9,127 nt of DNA from Actinotalea sp. (GCA_014360395.1 JACIXM010000257.1:1-9127), one strand, 5' to 3'. Numbered from the stretch's first letter, positions 1-6,002 are shown. Numbers and translations are program-made. The notes: generated by a model from the letters alone, not told the origin.

Positions 1-2
1 TC

Positions 3-158
3 TTCGGGTTGTTCGCCCGCGCCGACAGCGAGCGCGCCGGCCACGGCATCGGCCTCGCGACGGCGCGGCGGGTGGTGGCGGCGCACGGCGGCGCCATGGG
101 CATGGCGGACACCGACGACGGCGTCGGCGTCACCGTCTGGTTCGACCTGCCCGCCTGA
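3..158 (+). CDS. Sensor histidine kinase, C-terminal fragment (cut by window start)
   Basis: Only the last 51 codons and the TGA are in the window. The reading is FGLFARADSERAGHGIGLAT, then ARRVVAAHGG. This matches the end of a HATPase_c (GHKL) domain: the F box (FGLFARAD), the G2 box (GHGIGLA) that closes over ATP, and the conserved HGG turn before the last beta strands (VTVWFDLPA). The spacing of F box, G2 box and HGG is that of phytochrome-type and PhoR-type kinases. Such proteins bind ATP and phosphorylate a His in their dimerisation domain, then pass the phosphate to a response regulator. The sensor part, the H box and any partner regulator lie outside the window, so the signal cannot be named. 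The protein ends shortly after the ATPase fold, with no receiver domain attached. Confidence 0.88.
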   Translation, partial: FGLFARADSERAGHGIGLATARRVVAAHGGAMGMADTDDGVGVTVWFDLPA

Positions 159-177
159 CCCCGCCCCGCCCGCCACC

Positions 178-221
178 TCCTGCGCCCCGTCCGCGCTCGC
201 CGTCGCTGCGTGGGCGCAGGA
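178..221 (+). terminator. Candidate terminator hairpin after the histidine kinase
   Basis: A perfect 10-bp inverted repeat, TCCTGCGCCC (178-187) and GGGCGCAGGA (212-221), encloses a 24-nt loop. It starts 19 nt after the kinase stop codon. There is no T-tract, which is usual for high-GC actinobacteria. The long loop makes it less certain as a terminator; it could also be an operator for the lipoprotein gene downstream. Confidence 0.45.
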
Positions 222-306
222 CGCGAGAGGGCGCGGGGAGCTGGGTGCAAGGGTCGGTGACCTGCGGACACAGGAAGGGTGAAGGGGCCCGACGGGGGCC
301 GCGTCG

Positions 307-323
307 GCGCGGCACCACCGCGC
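307..323 (+). promoter_or_regulatory. Hairpin touching the lipoprotein ribosome binding site
   Basis: GCGCGG (307-312), loop CACCA, CCGCGC (318-323) form a perfect 6-bp GC stem. The base right after the stem begins the Shine-Dalgarno sequence GGAAGGGG (324-331). A stable stem here in the mRNA could space or partly restrict ribosome access. That it has a function is inference. Confidence 0.35.
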
Positions 324-331
324 GGAAGGGG
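324..331 (+). promoter_or_regulatory. Shine-Dalgarno site deciding the lipoprotein start
   Basis: GGAAGGGG lies 8 nt before the ATG at 340. A GTG at 331 in the same frame would sit on the Shine-Dalgarno sequence itself, so the ATG at 340 is preferred. Confidence 0.6.
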
Positions 332-339
332 TGAGTGCG

Positions 340-1365
340 ATGCGCAGCACACGAGGGGCGGTGCGGGGCGCCGTCGTCGGTGTGGCGGTCCTGGGGCTGG
401 CGGCGTGCGGGGGCGCGGTCGACGCCGGCAGCGGCGGCGGCAGCGGCGAGCAGGACGGGCTGGTGCGGGACGTCACCGAGGACGAGCCGGTGCTGCAGGT
501 CCACCTCGCCGGTGGGTTCGTCATGCCGGGCTACGACTTCGCGAACGTGCCGATGCTCACCGTCTACGAGGACGGTCGCGCCATCACGCACGGCCCGCAG
601 ATCATGATCTTCCCGGGGCCGGCGCTGCCGAACCTCCTGGTCTCCGAGATCTCCGACGAGGACCTCGCGGCCATCGTCGACGCGGCCCGGGAGGCGGGCC
701 TCCTCGCCGAGGCGCCCGACTACGGCCACCCCCCGATCGCGGACGCCCCGATGACGTTCGTGACCCTCACCGTCGACGGCGAGACGTACCTCCACGCGGT
801 CGACGCGCTCGGCATGGGCGACGGCACCGGGACGGACGCGGGGGTCGCGGACGAGGGCATCGTCGGTGAGGACCTCGTCGGGGAGGACGAGGGCGCCGGC
901 GGGGAGGAGCCGGTCGTCGGGGACGGCGCCGAGACCGGGGCCGAGGACGGGTCCGGCGGGGGCTCCGACCCCTACGACCCGCCCCAGGACATCGGTCTGA
1001 CGCCCGAGCAGGTCGAGGCGCGCGTCGGCCTCAACGACTTCCTCGCCGCGGTCTACGACATCGTCCCCATGGGTGACGGCGAGCCGTACGACATCACCGC
1101 CTTCGCGGTCGCCGGCCGGCCGGCCGACGCCGGTGTCGACGTCGACCCGGAGTTCGCGCCGCAGGTCGTCCCGTGGCCGCTGGAGTCCGTGGCGCTCGCG
1201 GACCTCGGCCAGTGCGTGGTCGTGGAGGACGACGACGCCGCGACCCTCCTGGAGACCCTGCGCGAGGCGAACCAGCTGACGCAGTTCGAGGACGACGGCA
1301 CCACCTACGAGGTCTGGTTCCGTCCGCTGCTGCCGCACGAGTCGGAGTGCCCCGGCGGCAGCTGA
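340..1365 (+). CDS. Predicted lipoprotein with acidic Gly-rich insert, function unknown
   Basis: The product is 341 residues. Residues 1-23 form a lipoprotein signal: Arg-containing n-region, hydrophobic stretch, and lipobox LAAC with the acylated Cys at 23. A Gly/Ser-rich tether (24-36) follows, so the mature protein should be anchored on the outer face of the membrane. The first folded part (about 50-158) carries the stretch LTVYEDGRAITHGPQ and FPGPALPNLL. I associate these with a family of uncharacterised actinobacterial secreted proteins, by memory only. Residues 161-210 are low-complexity: 16 Asp/Glu, 16 Gly and no Lys or Arg. A second part (about 218-341) follows, with two Cys (292 and 337) that could pair. 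The start is set by the Shine-Dalgarno at 324-331. The gene stands alone; the neighbour downstream is convergent and separated by a strong hairpin. I cannot assign a ligand or enzyme activity. Confidence 0.85.
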   Translation: MRSTRGAVRGAVVGVAVLGLAACGGAVDAGSGGGSGEQDGLVRDVTEDEPVLQVHLAGGFVMPGYDFANVPMLTVYEDGRAITHGPQIMIFPGPALPNLLVSEISDEDLAAIVDAAREAGLLAEAPDYGHPPIADAPMTFVTLTVDGETYLHAVDALGMGDGTGTDAGVADEGIVGEDLVGEDEGAGGEEPVVGDGAETGAEDGSGGGSDPYDPPQDIGLTPEQVEARVGLNDFLAAVYDIVPMGDGEPYDITAFAVAGRPADAGVDVDPEFAPQVVPWPLESVALADLGQCVVVEDDDAATLLETLREANQLTQFEDDGTTYEVWFRPLLPHESECPGGS

Positions 1366-1421
1366 CAGTCAGCCCGCGCGGGGGGCGCGGGTCGGGGCCG
1401 GGCACGGCCCTGCAGGGGGAA

Positions 1422-1458
1422 CGGGCGGGGAGCCGGTGGTGGACCGGCTCCCCGCTCG
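1422..1458. terminator. Strong bidirectional terminator hairpin
   Basis: GCGGGGAGCCGGT (1425-1437), loop GGTGG, ACCGGCTCCCCGC (1443-1455) form a perfect 13-bp stem. It extends outward by one G-T wobble and two more pairs, to 1422 and 1458. It lies between two convergent genes, 57 nt after the lipoprotein stop and 17 nt from the stop of the small membrane protein. The symmetry lets it serve both strands. There is no T-tract. Confidence 0.8.
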
Positions 1459-1474
1459 CGCGTGTCGGGGCGCC

Positions 1475-1780
1475 TCAGCCGGCGGTCAGGCCGGCGACGA
1501 CCGCCGCGACCAGCACGGACACGAACGCCACGCCCATGAGCGCGAGGGCGGCCGTGTTCTCCGCGGCGGGGGCGTCGGCCTCGGGCAGGTTCCGGCTCAG
1601 CCGCAGCAGCGCCACCGCTGCGACGCCCAGCAGCGCCGCCGTCGCCAGCAGCGGGGGACGGGAACCCAGCAGCGCCGCGACGAGCGCACCGACACCGAGC
1701 ACGCCGAACGAGAGGCCGATGATCCGCACGCGCCACTGGCGGAAGCGCTGGAAGGAGCCGGGCGGCGGGTTCTGCGTCAT
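1475..1780 (-). CDS. Small membrane protein with three predicted helices, function unknown
   Basis: The product is 101 residues. A short N-terminal segment rich in Pro, Gln and Arg (RFRQWRVR around 12-19) probably faces the cytoplasm. Predicted helices follow at about 20-39, 43-61 and 76-98, with a polar, acidic loop (SRNLPEADAPAAEN) between helices 2 and 3. I do not recognise a family motif. Evidence that it is real: the hydrophobic pattern is regular, the codon third positions are GC, and its stop abuts a strong terminator hairpin. There is no good Shine-Dalgarno before the ATG. On the minus strand TACGCT (1795-1790), 9 nt before the ATG, resembles a -10 box and would give a very short leader or none. 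No -35 box is evident, so this is weak. Confidence 0.72.
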   Translation of the reverse strand: MTQNPPPGSFQRFRQWRVRIIGLSFGVLGVGALVAALLGSRPPLLATAALLGVAAVALLRLSRNLPEADAPAAENTAALALMGVAFVSVLVAAVVAGLTAG

Positions 1781-1800
1781 GGTGGCGCCAGCGTAACGAT

Positions 1801-1923
1801 CACCGCGGTGCGGCCGGAGGCGACCTCACCGGACCGAGCTCCGCGGCCGGGACGTTCGCCCCTCGACCGGGGGCCCCCGCGGCGCAGGCTGGGAGGAGCG
1901 GCGCCACGCGTCGCGCCCGCGTG
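1801..1923. repeat. Three intergenic palindromes before the flavodoxin gene
   Basis: The 212-bp divergent intergenic region 1781-1992 holds three perfect inverted repeats: CACCGCGGTG (1801-1810), CGGGGGCCCCCG (1868-1879), and CACGCG-N7-CGCGTG (1905-1910 and 1918-1923). In DNA this GC-rich some palindromes arise by chance. The first lies just upstream of the possible -10 of the minus-strand gene. I see no convincing promoter for the flavodoxin gene. Confidence 0.35.
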
Positions 1924-1977
1924 TGGGGAGCGCTCGAACCGCATCCCGGCGCACCGCCTCCCCGCGGGTCCCGTCCC

Positions 1978-1985
1978 GGAAGGAG
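1978..1985 (+). promoter_or_regulatory. Ribosome binding site deciding the flavodoxin start
   Basis: GGAAGGAG lies 7 nt before the ATG at 1993, a near-ideal arrangement. The frame is open further upstream, to a GTG at 1921, but the flavodoxin fold begins at the ATG. Confidence 0.85.
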
Positions 1986-1992
1986 TCCGACG

Positions 1993-2493
1993 ATGACGGT
2001 GCTGGTGGCGTACGGGTCCAAGCGCGGGGGGACGCAGGGGCTCGCCGAGCAGATCGGCGCGGAGCTGACGGCCCTCGGCGACGACGTCCGCGTCGAGCCG
2101 GCCGCGGCCGTGAAGGGTGTGGGTGAGGTGGAGGCCGTCGTCGTCGCGGGGGCGGTCTACGCCGGGAGGTGGCACAAGGACGCCCGGCGGTTCGTCCGCC
2201 GGTACGAGAAGGAGCTGTCGCGGGTGCCGGTGTGGTTGGTGGCGTCCGGCCCGCTGGACGCGTCCGCCGACGACGGCGCCCTGCCGCCCGTCGAGCACGT
2301 GCGTGCGGCGATGGAGCGGGTGCACGCCCGCGGGCAGGTGACCTTCGGCGGACGGCTCGAGCCCGACGCGCAGGGGTTCCCGGCGAGCGCGATGGCCAAG
2401 ACGAAGGCGGGCGACTGGCGCAACGCCGAGCAGGTCCGGCAGTGGGCCGCGACCGTCCACGGCGACCTCTCCGGCCAGGGCGCGCTCCTGTAG
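1993..2493 (+). CDS. Flavodoxin-domain protein, HemG-like
   Basis: The product is 166 residues and is a complete single-domain flavodoxin fold. The first strand TVLVAYGS leads into the FMN phosphate loop YGSKRGGTQG (7-16), then the helix LAEQIGAEL. Residues 46-59 (VEAVVVAGAVYAGR) form the third strand and flavin-facing loop. VWLVASGPLD (80-89) is the fourth strand, and the Trp at 142 and 151 near the end recall the DW...W pattern of menaquinone-dependent protoporphyrinogen oxidase (HemG). The AVYAGRWHKDARRFVRR stretch (54-70) is also typical of that group. The protein should be cytosolic, bind FMN and act in electron transfer. Actinobacteria generally make haem by the coproporphyrin route, so a true HemG role is doubtful, and related proteins are often annotated only as flavodoxin. 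No haem gene or reductase is adjacent. Confidence 0.9.
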   Translation: MTVLVAYGSKRGGTQGLAEQIGAELTALGDDVRVEPAAAVKGVGEVEAVVVAGAVYAGRWHKDARRFVRRYEKELSRVPVWLVASGPLDASADDGALPPVEHVRAAMERVHARGQVTFGGRLEPDAQGFPASAMAKTKAGDWRNAEQVRQWAATVHGDLSGQGALL

Positions 2494-2522
2494 CCGGCTC
2501 CTCCGCGCCGCTCCGGTGCGGT

Positions 2523-2556
2523 CGCGCTCTGCGGCCATCCGGGGTCGTGGAGCGCG
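2523..2556. terminator. Possible terminator between convergent genes
   Basis: CGCGCTC (2523-2529) and GAGCGCG (2550-2556) are perfect 7-bp complements with a 20-nt loop. They lie in the 120-bp gap between the flavodoxin stop and the methyltransferase stop, where a terminator is expected. The loop is long and other pairings compete, so this is weak. Confidence 0.3.
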
Positions 2557-2613
2557 GAACGGCCGCCCTCTGCGACGGGCCGGTGCGCTGGACGCCGCCG
2601 CCGCCGAGCAGGG

Positions 2614-3102
2614 TCAGCGCGCGGCGGCGGGCGCGTCGAGCTCCCAGTAGCCGGCCATGAGCTCGCGCGACCACGCGGGCTGGCGCACCTCGCCGCGCGC
2701 GCCGAACTCCGCCAGGTACGGCTTGATGTCGAGCACCGGCGTGCCGTCGATGGCGTCGAGGCCCTGGACGGTGAGCGTCAGCCCGTCGACGCCGAGCAGC
2801 CGGCACACGGTCACGCCCAGCCGGTTCGGGCGGACCTTGCCGCGCTGGGCGAAGATGCCGACCTCCGGCCAGTCCGCGCGGCCCCGCGGGCGACGCGCAC
2901 CGGTCTGCACGCGGGCCGGGTCGACGCGGTCGAAGAGGAAGACGACCTCGACGTGCGAGAAGTCCGCCAGGCCGGCGAGCGCCCCCGGGCCGAACCGGTC
3001 GGCGTCGAGGGTGACGGTCGACGTGACGTGGTCCCAGTCGTCGTCGAGGGGTTCGGTGCGCGGCGAGCGCACGACGGCGACGGGCTGGAGCTCGTAGGTC
3101 AC
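2614..3102 (-). CDS. trmO: TrmO/TsaA-family tRNA methyltransferase
   Basis: The product is 162 residues from a GTG start. It has the TsaA beta-barrel domain: YELQPVAVVRSPR (3-15), DFSHVEVVFLFD (47-58), GIFAQRGKVRPNRLG (82-96) and GLDAIDGTPVLDIKPYL (114-130). The RPN and DGTPVLDIKPY motifs are diagnostic. In Escherichia coli the family member TrmO uses SAM to methylate N6 of threonylcarbamoyl-adenosine 37 in tRNA-Thr. This protein is much shorter than E. coli TrmO (about 235 residues) and seems to lack its C-terminal domain. The canonical phrase before RPN (RSPFRPN) reads QRGKVRPN. Substrate and target are therefore less sure than the fold. The GTG at 3102 was chosen because homology begins at TYELQP; there is no clear Shine-Dalgarno. 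The start overlaps the stop of the vapC remnant by GTGA, so it may once have been translated by coupling. Confidence 0.87.
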   Translation of the reverse strand: MTYELQPVAVVRSPRTEPLDDDWDHVTSTVTLDADRFGPGALAGLADFSHVEVVFLFDRVDPARVQTGARRPRGRADWPEVGIFAQRGKVRPNRLGVTVCRLLGVDGLTLTVQGLDAIDGTPVLDIKPYLAEFGARGEVRQPAWSRELMAGYWELDAPAAAR

Positions 3103-3218
3103 CGGGCCATCGTCCCAGGACCGGCGGTCAGGGGGCTGGTCCAGCGCAGACCGGGGAAGCGCGCGACGTCCCGGTCGAGCGTCACCCACGTCGCCCCGTG
3201 CTCGATCGCGACGGCGGC
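3099..3218 (-). pseudogene. vapC: C-terminal remnant of a VapC PIN-domain toxin
   Basis: Read on the minus strand, the last 39 codons before the TGA at 3101-3099 spell AIEHGATWVTLDRDVARF, then PGLRWTSPL and TAGPGTMAR. VapC toxins (Mg-dependent RNases of toxin-antitoxin pairs) end in a very similar way: alanine-rich helix, AIEHG, a beta strand, the DRDF motif with an acidic active-site residue, then FPGLRW and a short tail. Here DRDF is DRDV. Upstream of about 3218 the frame gives Pro-rich sequence with none of the N-terminal PIN motifs, and the region is soon occupied by the oppositely directed ABC operon. The toxin is therefore truncated to about a quarter of its length. No vapB antitoxin is visible. 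The alternative is a chance reading, but a run of matching motifs in order makes that unlikely. Confidence 0.72.
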
Positions 3219-3307
3219 GGGAGGGCGGGGCGGGGGCGTGACGACGACGGCGGCGCGGCGGCGGTGATCTTCGGCGCGGGCGCTGCCAGACTGGCGCGGC
3301 GCCGCAG

Positions 3308-3326
3308 CCGACGTCGTCCGACGTCG
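3308..3326. promoter_or_regulatory. Paired palindromes upstream of the ABC operon, candidate operator
   Basis: CCGACGTCG occurs twice, at 3308-3316 and 3318-3326. Each contains the perfect 8-bp palindrome CGACGTCG (3309-3316 and 3319-3326). The centres are 10 bp apart, one helical turn, so both would face the same side of the DNA. They lie just before the ATPase Shine-Dalgarno. The spacing suits a dimeric repressor, but CG-rich 8-mers are common in such genomes. Confidence 0.35.
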
Positions 3327-3350
3327 CGGTCGCGCGCGAAGGGGAGAGCC

Positions 3351-4370
3351 GTGGCCACCGCCGACGAGTACGCCGTCGTGACGAACGACCTGCGCAAGAC
3401 GTACCGCACCGCCCGCGGCCGCCAGGTCGCGGTCGACAGCCTGTCGCTGCGGGTGCCGGTCGGCGGCGTGCACGGGTTCCTCGGGCCGAACGGCTCGGGC
3501 AAGACGACGACGATCCGCATGCTGCTCGGCCTCGTCCGTCCGGACGCGGGGCGGATGCGGATCTTCGGCCACCGGGTGCCGGACGCGCTGCCGGAGGTCG
3601 TGGGCCGGGTCGGGGCGATCGTGGAGTCGCCGAAGTTCCTGCCGACCTTCTCCGGCCGGCGCAGCCTCACCCTCCTCGCCGACGCCATCGGCGCGCCGCG
3701 CGCCCGCGTGGACGAGGTGCTGACCGCGACGGCGCTGCGCGAGCGGGGCGACGACGCGTTCGGGGCCTACTCCCTCGGCATGAAGCAGCGGCTCGCGATC
3801 GCCGCGACGCTGCTCAAGGAGCCCGACCTGCTGATCTTCGACGAGCCGACCAACGGCCTGGACCCGGCCGGCATCCACGAGATCCGCACGACGATGCGCC
3901 GCCTCGCCGACGAGGGCCGCACCGTGCTGGTCAGCAGCCACATCCTCGCCGAGGTCGAGCAGGTCGCGGACACGGTGTCGATCGTCGGCCGGGGCCGGCT
4001 CCTCGCGACCGGCACGGTGGCCGACGTCATCGGGGACCGCCGGGCCGCGGTCCGGGTCGGCGTGCGGGACGCCGGGCGCGCGGCCCAGGTGCTCGCGGCG
4101 GCCGGGCTGACGGTCCGCCCCGACGGCGAGCGTCTGCTGGTCGAGGGCGAGCCCGACGCCGGACGGATCACGTGGCTGCTGGGGCAGCAGGGCCTGTGGG
4201 TGCACGAGCTCACCCCGGTCCGCGCGGGCCTGGAGGACGTGTTCCTCGAGCTGACCCAGGGCGCGGCGCTGGGCGCGCCACCCACCGGTTCGCCCCCACC
4301 CCCAGCGCCTGCGCCACCCGCGGCGCCGTCGTCGGCCGCCGACCCGTCCACCGGGGGAGGTGCGCGATGA
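3351..4370 (+). CDS. ABC transporter ATP-binding protein, DrrA/BcrA type
   Basis: The product is 339 residues and is a cytosolic ATPase that powers export by the permease encoded next. Motifs in order: Walker A GPNGSGKT (45-52), Q-loop region GAIVESPKF (88-96), signature SLGMKQRL (141-148), Walker B LLIFDE (160-165) with PTNGLDP, and H-loop VSSHIL (194-199). The Q-loop position holds Glu instead of Gln, as I recall for many DrrA/BcrA-like exporters. After about residue 215 comes a regulatory domain, and the last 30 residues are a Pro/Ala-rich tail. The GTG at 3351 was chosen for the Shine-Dalgarno AAGGGGAG (3339-3346) and because the homology starts soon after; the frame is open upstream to 3198 but that stretch is Arg/Gly-rich. 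The stop overlaps the permease start by ATGA. Likely cargo is a drug, lantibiotic-like peptide or lipid; the sequence does not tell. Confidence 0.93.
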   Translation: MATADEYAVVTNDLRKTYRTARGRQVAVDSLSLRVPVGGVHGFLGPNGSGKTTTIRMLLGLVRPDAGRMRIFGHRVPDALPEVVGRVGAIVESPKFLPTFSGRRSLTLLADAIGAPRARVDEVLTATALRERGDDAFGAYSLGMKQRLAIAATLLKEPDLLIFDEPTNGLDPAGIHEIRTTMRRLADEGRTVLVSSHILAEVEQVADTVSIVGRGRLLATGTVADVIGDRRAAVRVGVRDAGRAAQVLAAAGLTVRPDGERLLVEGEPDAGRITWLLGQQGLWVHELTPVRAGLEDVFLELTQGAALGAPPTGSPPPPAPAPPAAPSSAADPSTGGGAR

Positions 4371-5353
4371 GGCTGGTCGCGGTGGAGCTGCGCCGCGTCG
4401 TCGCGCGCCGGCTCATCACGTTCGTGACGATCGGCGGGCTGCTCGCCGTCGGCCTGGTGCTGGTGGCGGCGTGGCAGAGCGCGCGCCCGCTCACCGACGC
4501 CCAGATCGCGGAGGCCGAGCGGCAGTACGCGTGGGCGCTGGAGGACTGGGAGGAGAACGGCGAGCAGATGGTCGCCGACTGCCTCGACGCCCAGGCCGGC
4601 GAGTCCGAGCTCGCCGGCGAGCCGCTCGACTTCGGCTGCGCCGAGATGGAGCCGCAGCGGGAGTGGTACGTACCGCCGTCCAGCGAGCTGTCCACGGCGC
4701 TCGGACCGCTGCTGTCGAGCACGGCGACGCTGCTGGTCTTCCTGGTCTTCGTGGTCGGGGTGACCGCGACCGCGGCGGAGATGACGACCGGGTCGATGAG
4801 CACCTGGCTGACGTTCGTGCCGCAGCGGCTGCGGGTGCTCTTCTCCAAGGTGGCGGCCAGCGGCGTCGTCGGCGTGCCGATCACCGCGGTGCTCGCCGCG
4901 GTGCTCGTGGGCGGGGCGTACGGGGTGCACGCCGCGCAGGGGGCGCTGGGGACGATGACCGGCGCGGTGTGGGCGGACGTCGGGTGGACCGGGCTGCGCG
5001 TGGTGGTGCTCGGCGGTGTCGCCGCGGCGGTCGGGTCGGCGCTGGGCGTGCTGCTGAAGAACACCGGCGTCGCGTTGGGGCTGGTGATCGGCTACCTGCT
5101 CGTCGTCGAGGCGATCCTCGGGAACCTGGTGCAGCCGATCCAGCCGTTCCTGCTCCAGACGAACCTGCGGGCGTGGGTCGAGGGCGGGACGACGTACTGG
5201 GTGAGCGAGTGCACCGTCACCGACCAGGGCACGCAGTGCACGGGTACCGAGGTGGCGCTGGGCCTGGCTCAGGGCGCGGCGTACCTGGGCGTGGGGGCGG
5301 TGCTGGTGCTCGGGCTGACGGCGCTGGTGTTCCGCCGGCGCGACCTCGCCTGA
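4367..5353 (+). CDS. ABC-2 type transporter permease
   Basis: The product is 328 residues. Predicted membrane helices lie at about 16-36, 112-135, 163-190, 208-230, 233-254 and 299-321, the six-helix plan of ABC-2 permeases. A long acidic loop (37-110) follows helix 1 and should lie outside the cell. EMTTGSMSTWLTFVPQR (138-154), between helices 2 and 3, is the typical cytoplasmic stretch that contacts the ATPase; it ends in basic residues. The protein closes with FRRRDLA, as many ABC-2 permeases do. Two Cys pairs (72 and 91; 282 and 291) fall in the predicted outside loops. The ATG overlaps the ATPase stop (ATGA), with Shine-Dalgarno GGGGGAGG (4353-4360) 6 nt upstream, so the two proteins are translationally coupled and should assemble as a 2+2 exporter. 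Confidence 0.92.
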   Translation: MRLVAVELRRVVARRLITFVTIGGLLAVGLVLVAAWQSARPLTDAQIAEAERQYAWALEDWEENGEQMVADCLDAQAGESELAGEPLDFGCAEMEPQREWYVPPSSELSTALGPLLSSTATLLVFLVFVVGVTATAAEMTTGSMSTWLTFVPQRLRVLFSKVAASGVVGVPITAVLAAVLVGGAYGVHAAQGALGTMTGAVWADVGWTGLRVVVLGGVAAAVGSALGVLLKNTGVALGLVIGYLLVVEAILGNLVQPIQPFLLQTNLRAWVEGGTTYWVSECTVTDQGTQCTGTEVALGLAQGAAYLGVGAVLVLGLTALVFRRRDLA

Positions 5354-5421
5354 GGGCCCGGCCGCCCACCGGCGGGCAGCTCTCGCGCGGATCGCCCTCC
5401 CGCGGGCCGACGGCGCGGAAT

Positions 5422-5438
5422 CTGCCCGTGGCGGGCGG
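5422..5438. terminator. Candidate bidirectional terminator hairpin
   Basis: CTGCCCG (5422-5428), loop TGG, CGGGCGG (5432-5438) pair over 7 bp with one T-G wobble. It lies in the 124-bp gap between the convergent permease and Thr/Pro-rich membrane protein genes. There is no T-tract and the stem is short. A second weaker stem, CCGCC-CACC-GGCGG, lies nearer the permease stop. Confidence 0.4.
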
Positions 5439-5477
5439 GCGGAGGTGGTCGCGCGGGTCGGGTCGCGCGGAGCCCGC

Positions 5478-6002
5478 TCAGGGGAGGACGACGACGCCGT
5501 CCTGGTCGACCGGCTCGCCGCGCTCGTCCACCGGCTCGCCGCGCTCGTCCACGAGCTCCTCGGGGCCGAACGGGACGGACTCGAACTCGTCGACGCTGAT
5601 CCGCTCGCTGGTGATGAACAGCGCGCCGACGACGAGCAGCACCGCCGTGGCGACTGCCACCGCCAGCGCGCCGAGCACGATCGCGGCGACGGCCAGACCG
5701 CGGCCCGGTGCGCCGCGGCGCAGGGCCAGGACACCGACGACGACGACGCCGAGGCCGCCCAGGAGCGACAGGACGTTCATCAGCGGGATCACGCTCGTGA
5801 GGACAGCGCCGGCGCCGACCACGACGGCGGCGACGAGCACGCCGCTCGGTGCGGGCGCGGGTGCGGGCGCCGTCGTCGTCGTCGGCACGGTGGTCATCGG
5901 CGGCGGGGTGGCGGTCAGCGCCGGCGCGGTGGTGGTCGGCGGCGAGGCGGTGGGAGCGGTGGTCGTCGAGAGGTCGGCGTCCGCGGGCACGACGGGGTGC
6001 AT
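5478..6002 (-). CDS. Thr/Pro-rich membrane protein, DUF4190-like
   Basis: The product is 174 residues. Residues 11-53 are almost only Thr, Pro, Ala and Ser (runs such as STTTAPT and VPTTTTAPAPAPAP), an extended linker that may be cytoplasmic or a wall-spanning segment. Hydrophobic stretches follow at about 54-74, 76-95 and 101-130. The phrase GVLALRRGAPGRGLAVAAIVLG (90-111) resembles the DUF4190 pattern, where a small loop with Arg and Gly links two helices and GRGLA opens the second. The C-terminal 45 residues are polar and acidic, with VDERGEP repeated twice (151-164). The ATG at 6002 was chosen for the Shine-Dalgarno GGAGG (minus strand, 6012-6008) 5 nt upstream; the frame extends upstream but as low-complexity Ala/Arg sequence. 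Function is unknown. It is on the same strand as the metal operon but 115 bp away, so it may be independent. Confidence 0.78.
   Translation of the reverse strand: MHPVVPADADLSTTTAPTASPPTTTAPALTATPPPMTTVPTTTTAPAPAPAPSGVLVAAVVVGAGAVLTSVIPLMNVLSLLGGLGVVVVGVLALRRGAPGRGLAVAAIVLGALAVAVATAVLLVVGALFITSERISVDEFESVPFGPEELVDERGEPVDERGEPVDQDGVVVLP
5511..5552 (-). repeat. Exact 21-bp tandem duplication inside the membrane protein gene
   Basis: The 21-bp unit at 5511-5531 is repeated without any mismatch at 5532-5552. Being a multiple of 3, it keeps the frame and doubles a VDERGEP heptapeptide in the C-terminal tail. Perfect identity, including third positions, suggests a recent slippage event. Confidence 0.9.

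Noticed and set aside
130..1338. Minus-strand frame of 402 codons opposite the lipoprotein
   Set aside because: It is low-complexity; the plus strand has a lipobox, a Shine-Dalgarno and a following terminator.
3219..3350. Search for the missing N-terminal part of the VapC remnant or an ABC operon promoter
   Set aside because: No PIN N-terminal motif in any minus frame and no convincing -35/-10 pair were found; CAGACT near 3289 is too weak to call.
3767..5734. Very long minus-strand open frame (655 codons) opposite the ABC operon
   Set aside because: Its translation is Arg/Ala/Ser/Pro-rich low-complexity sequence with no motif, while the plus strand carries a clear ABC ATPase and permease. 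Long antisense frames are expected at this GC content.
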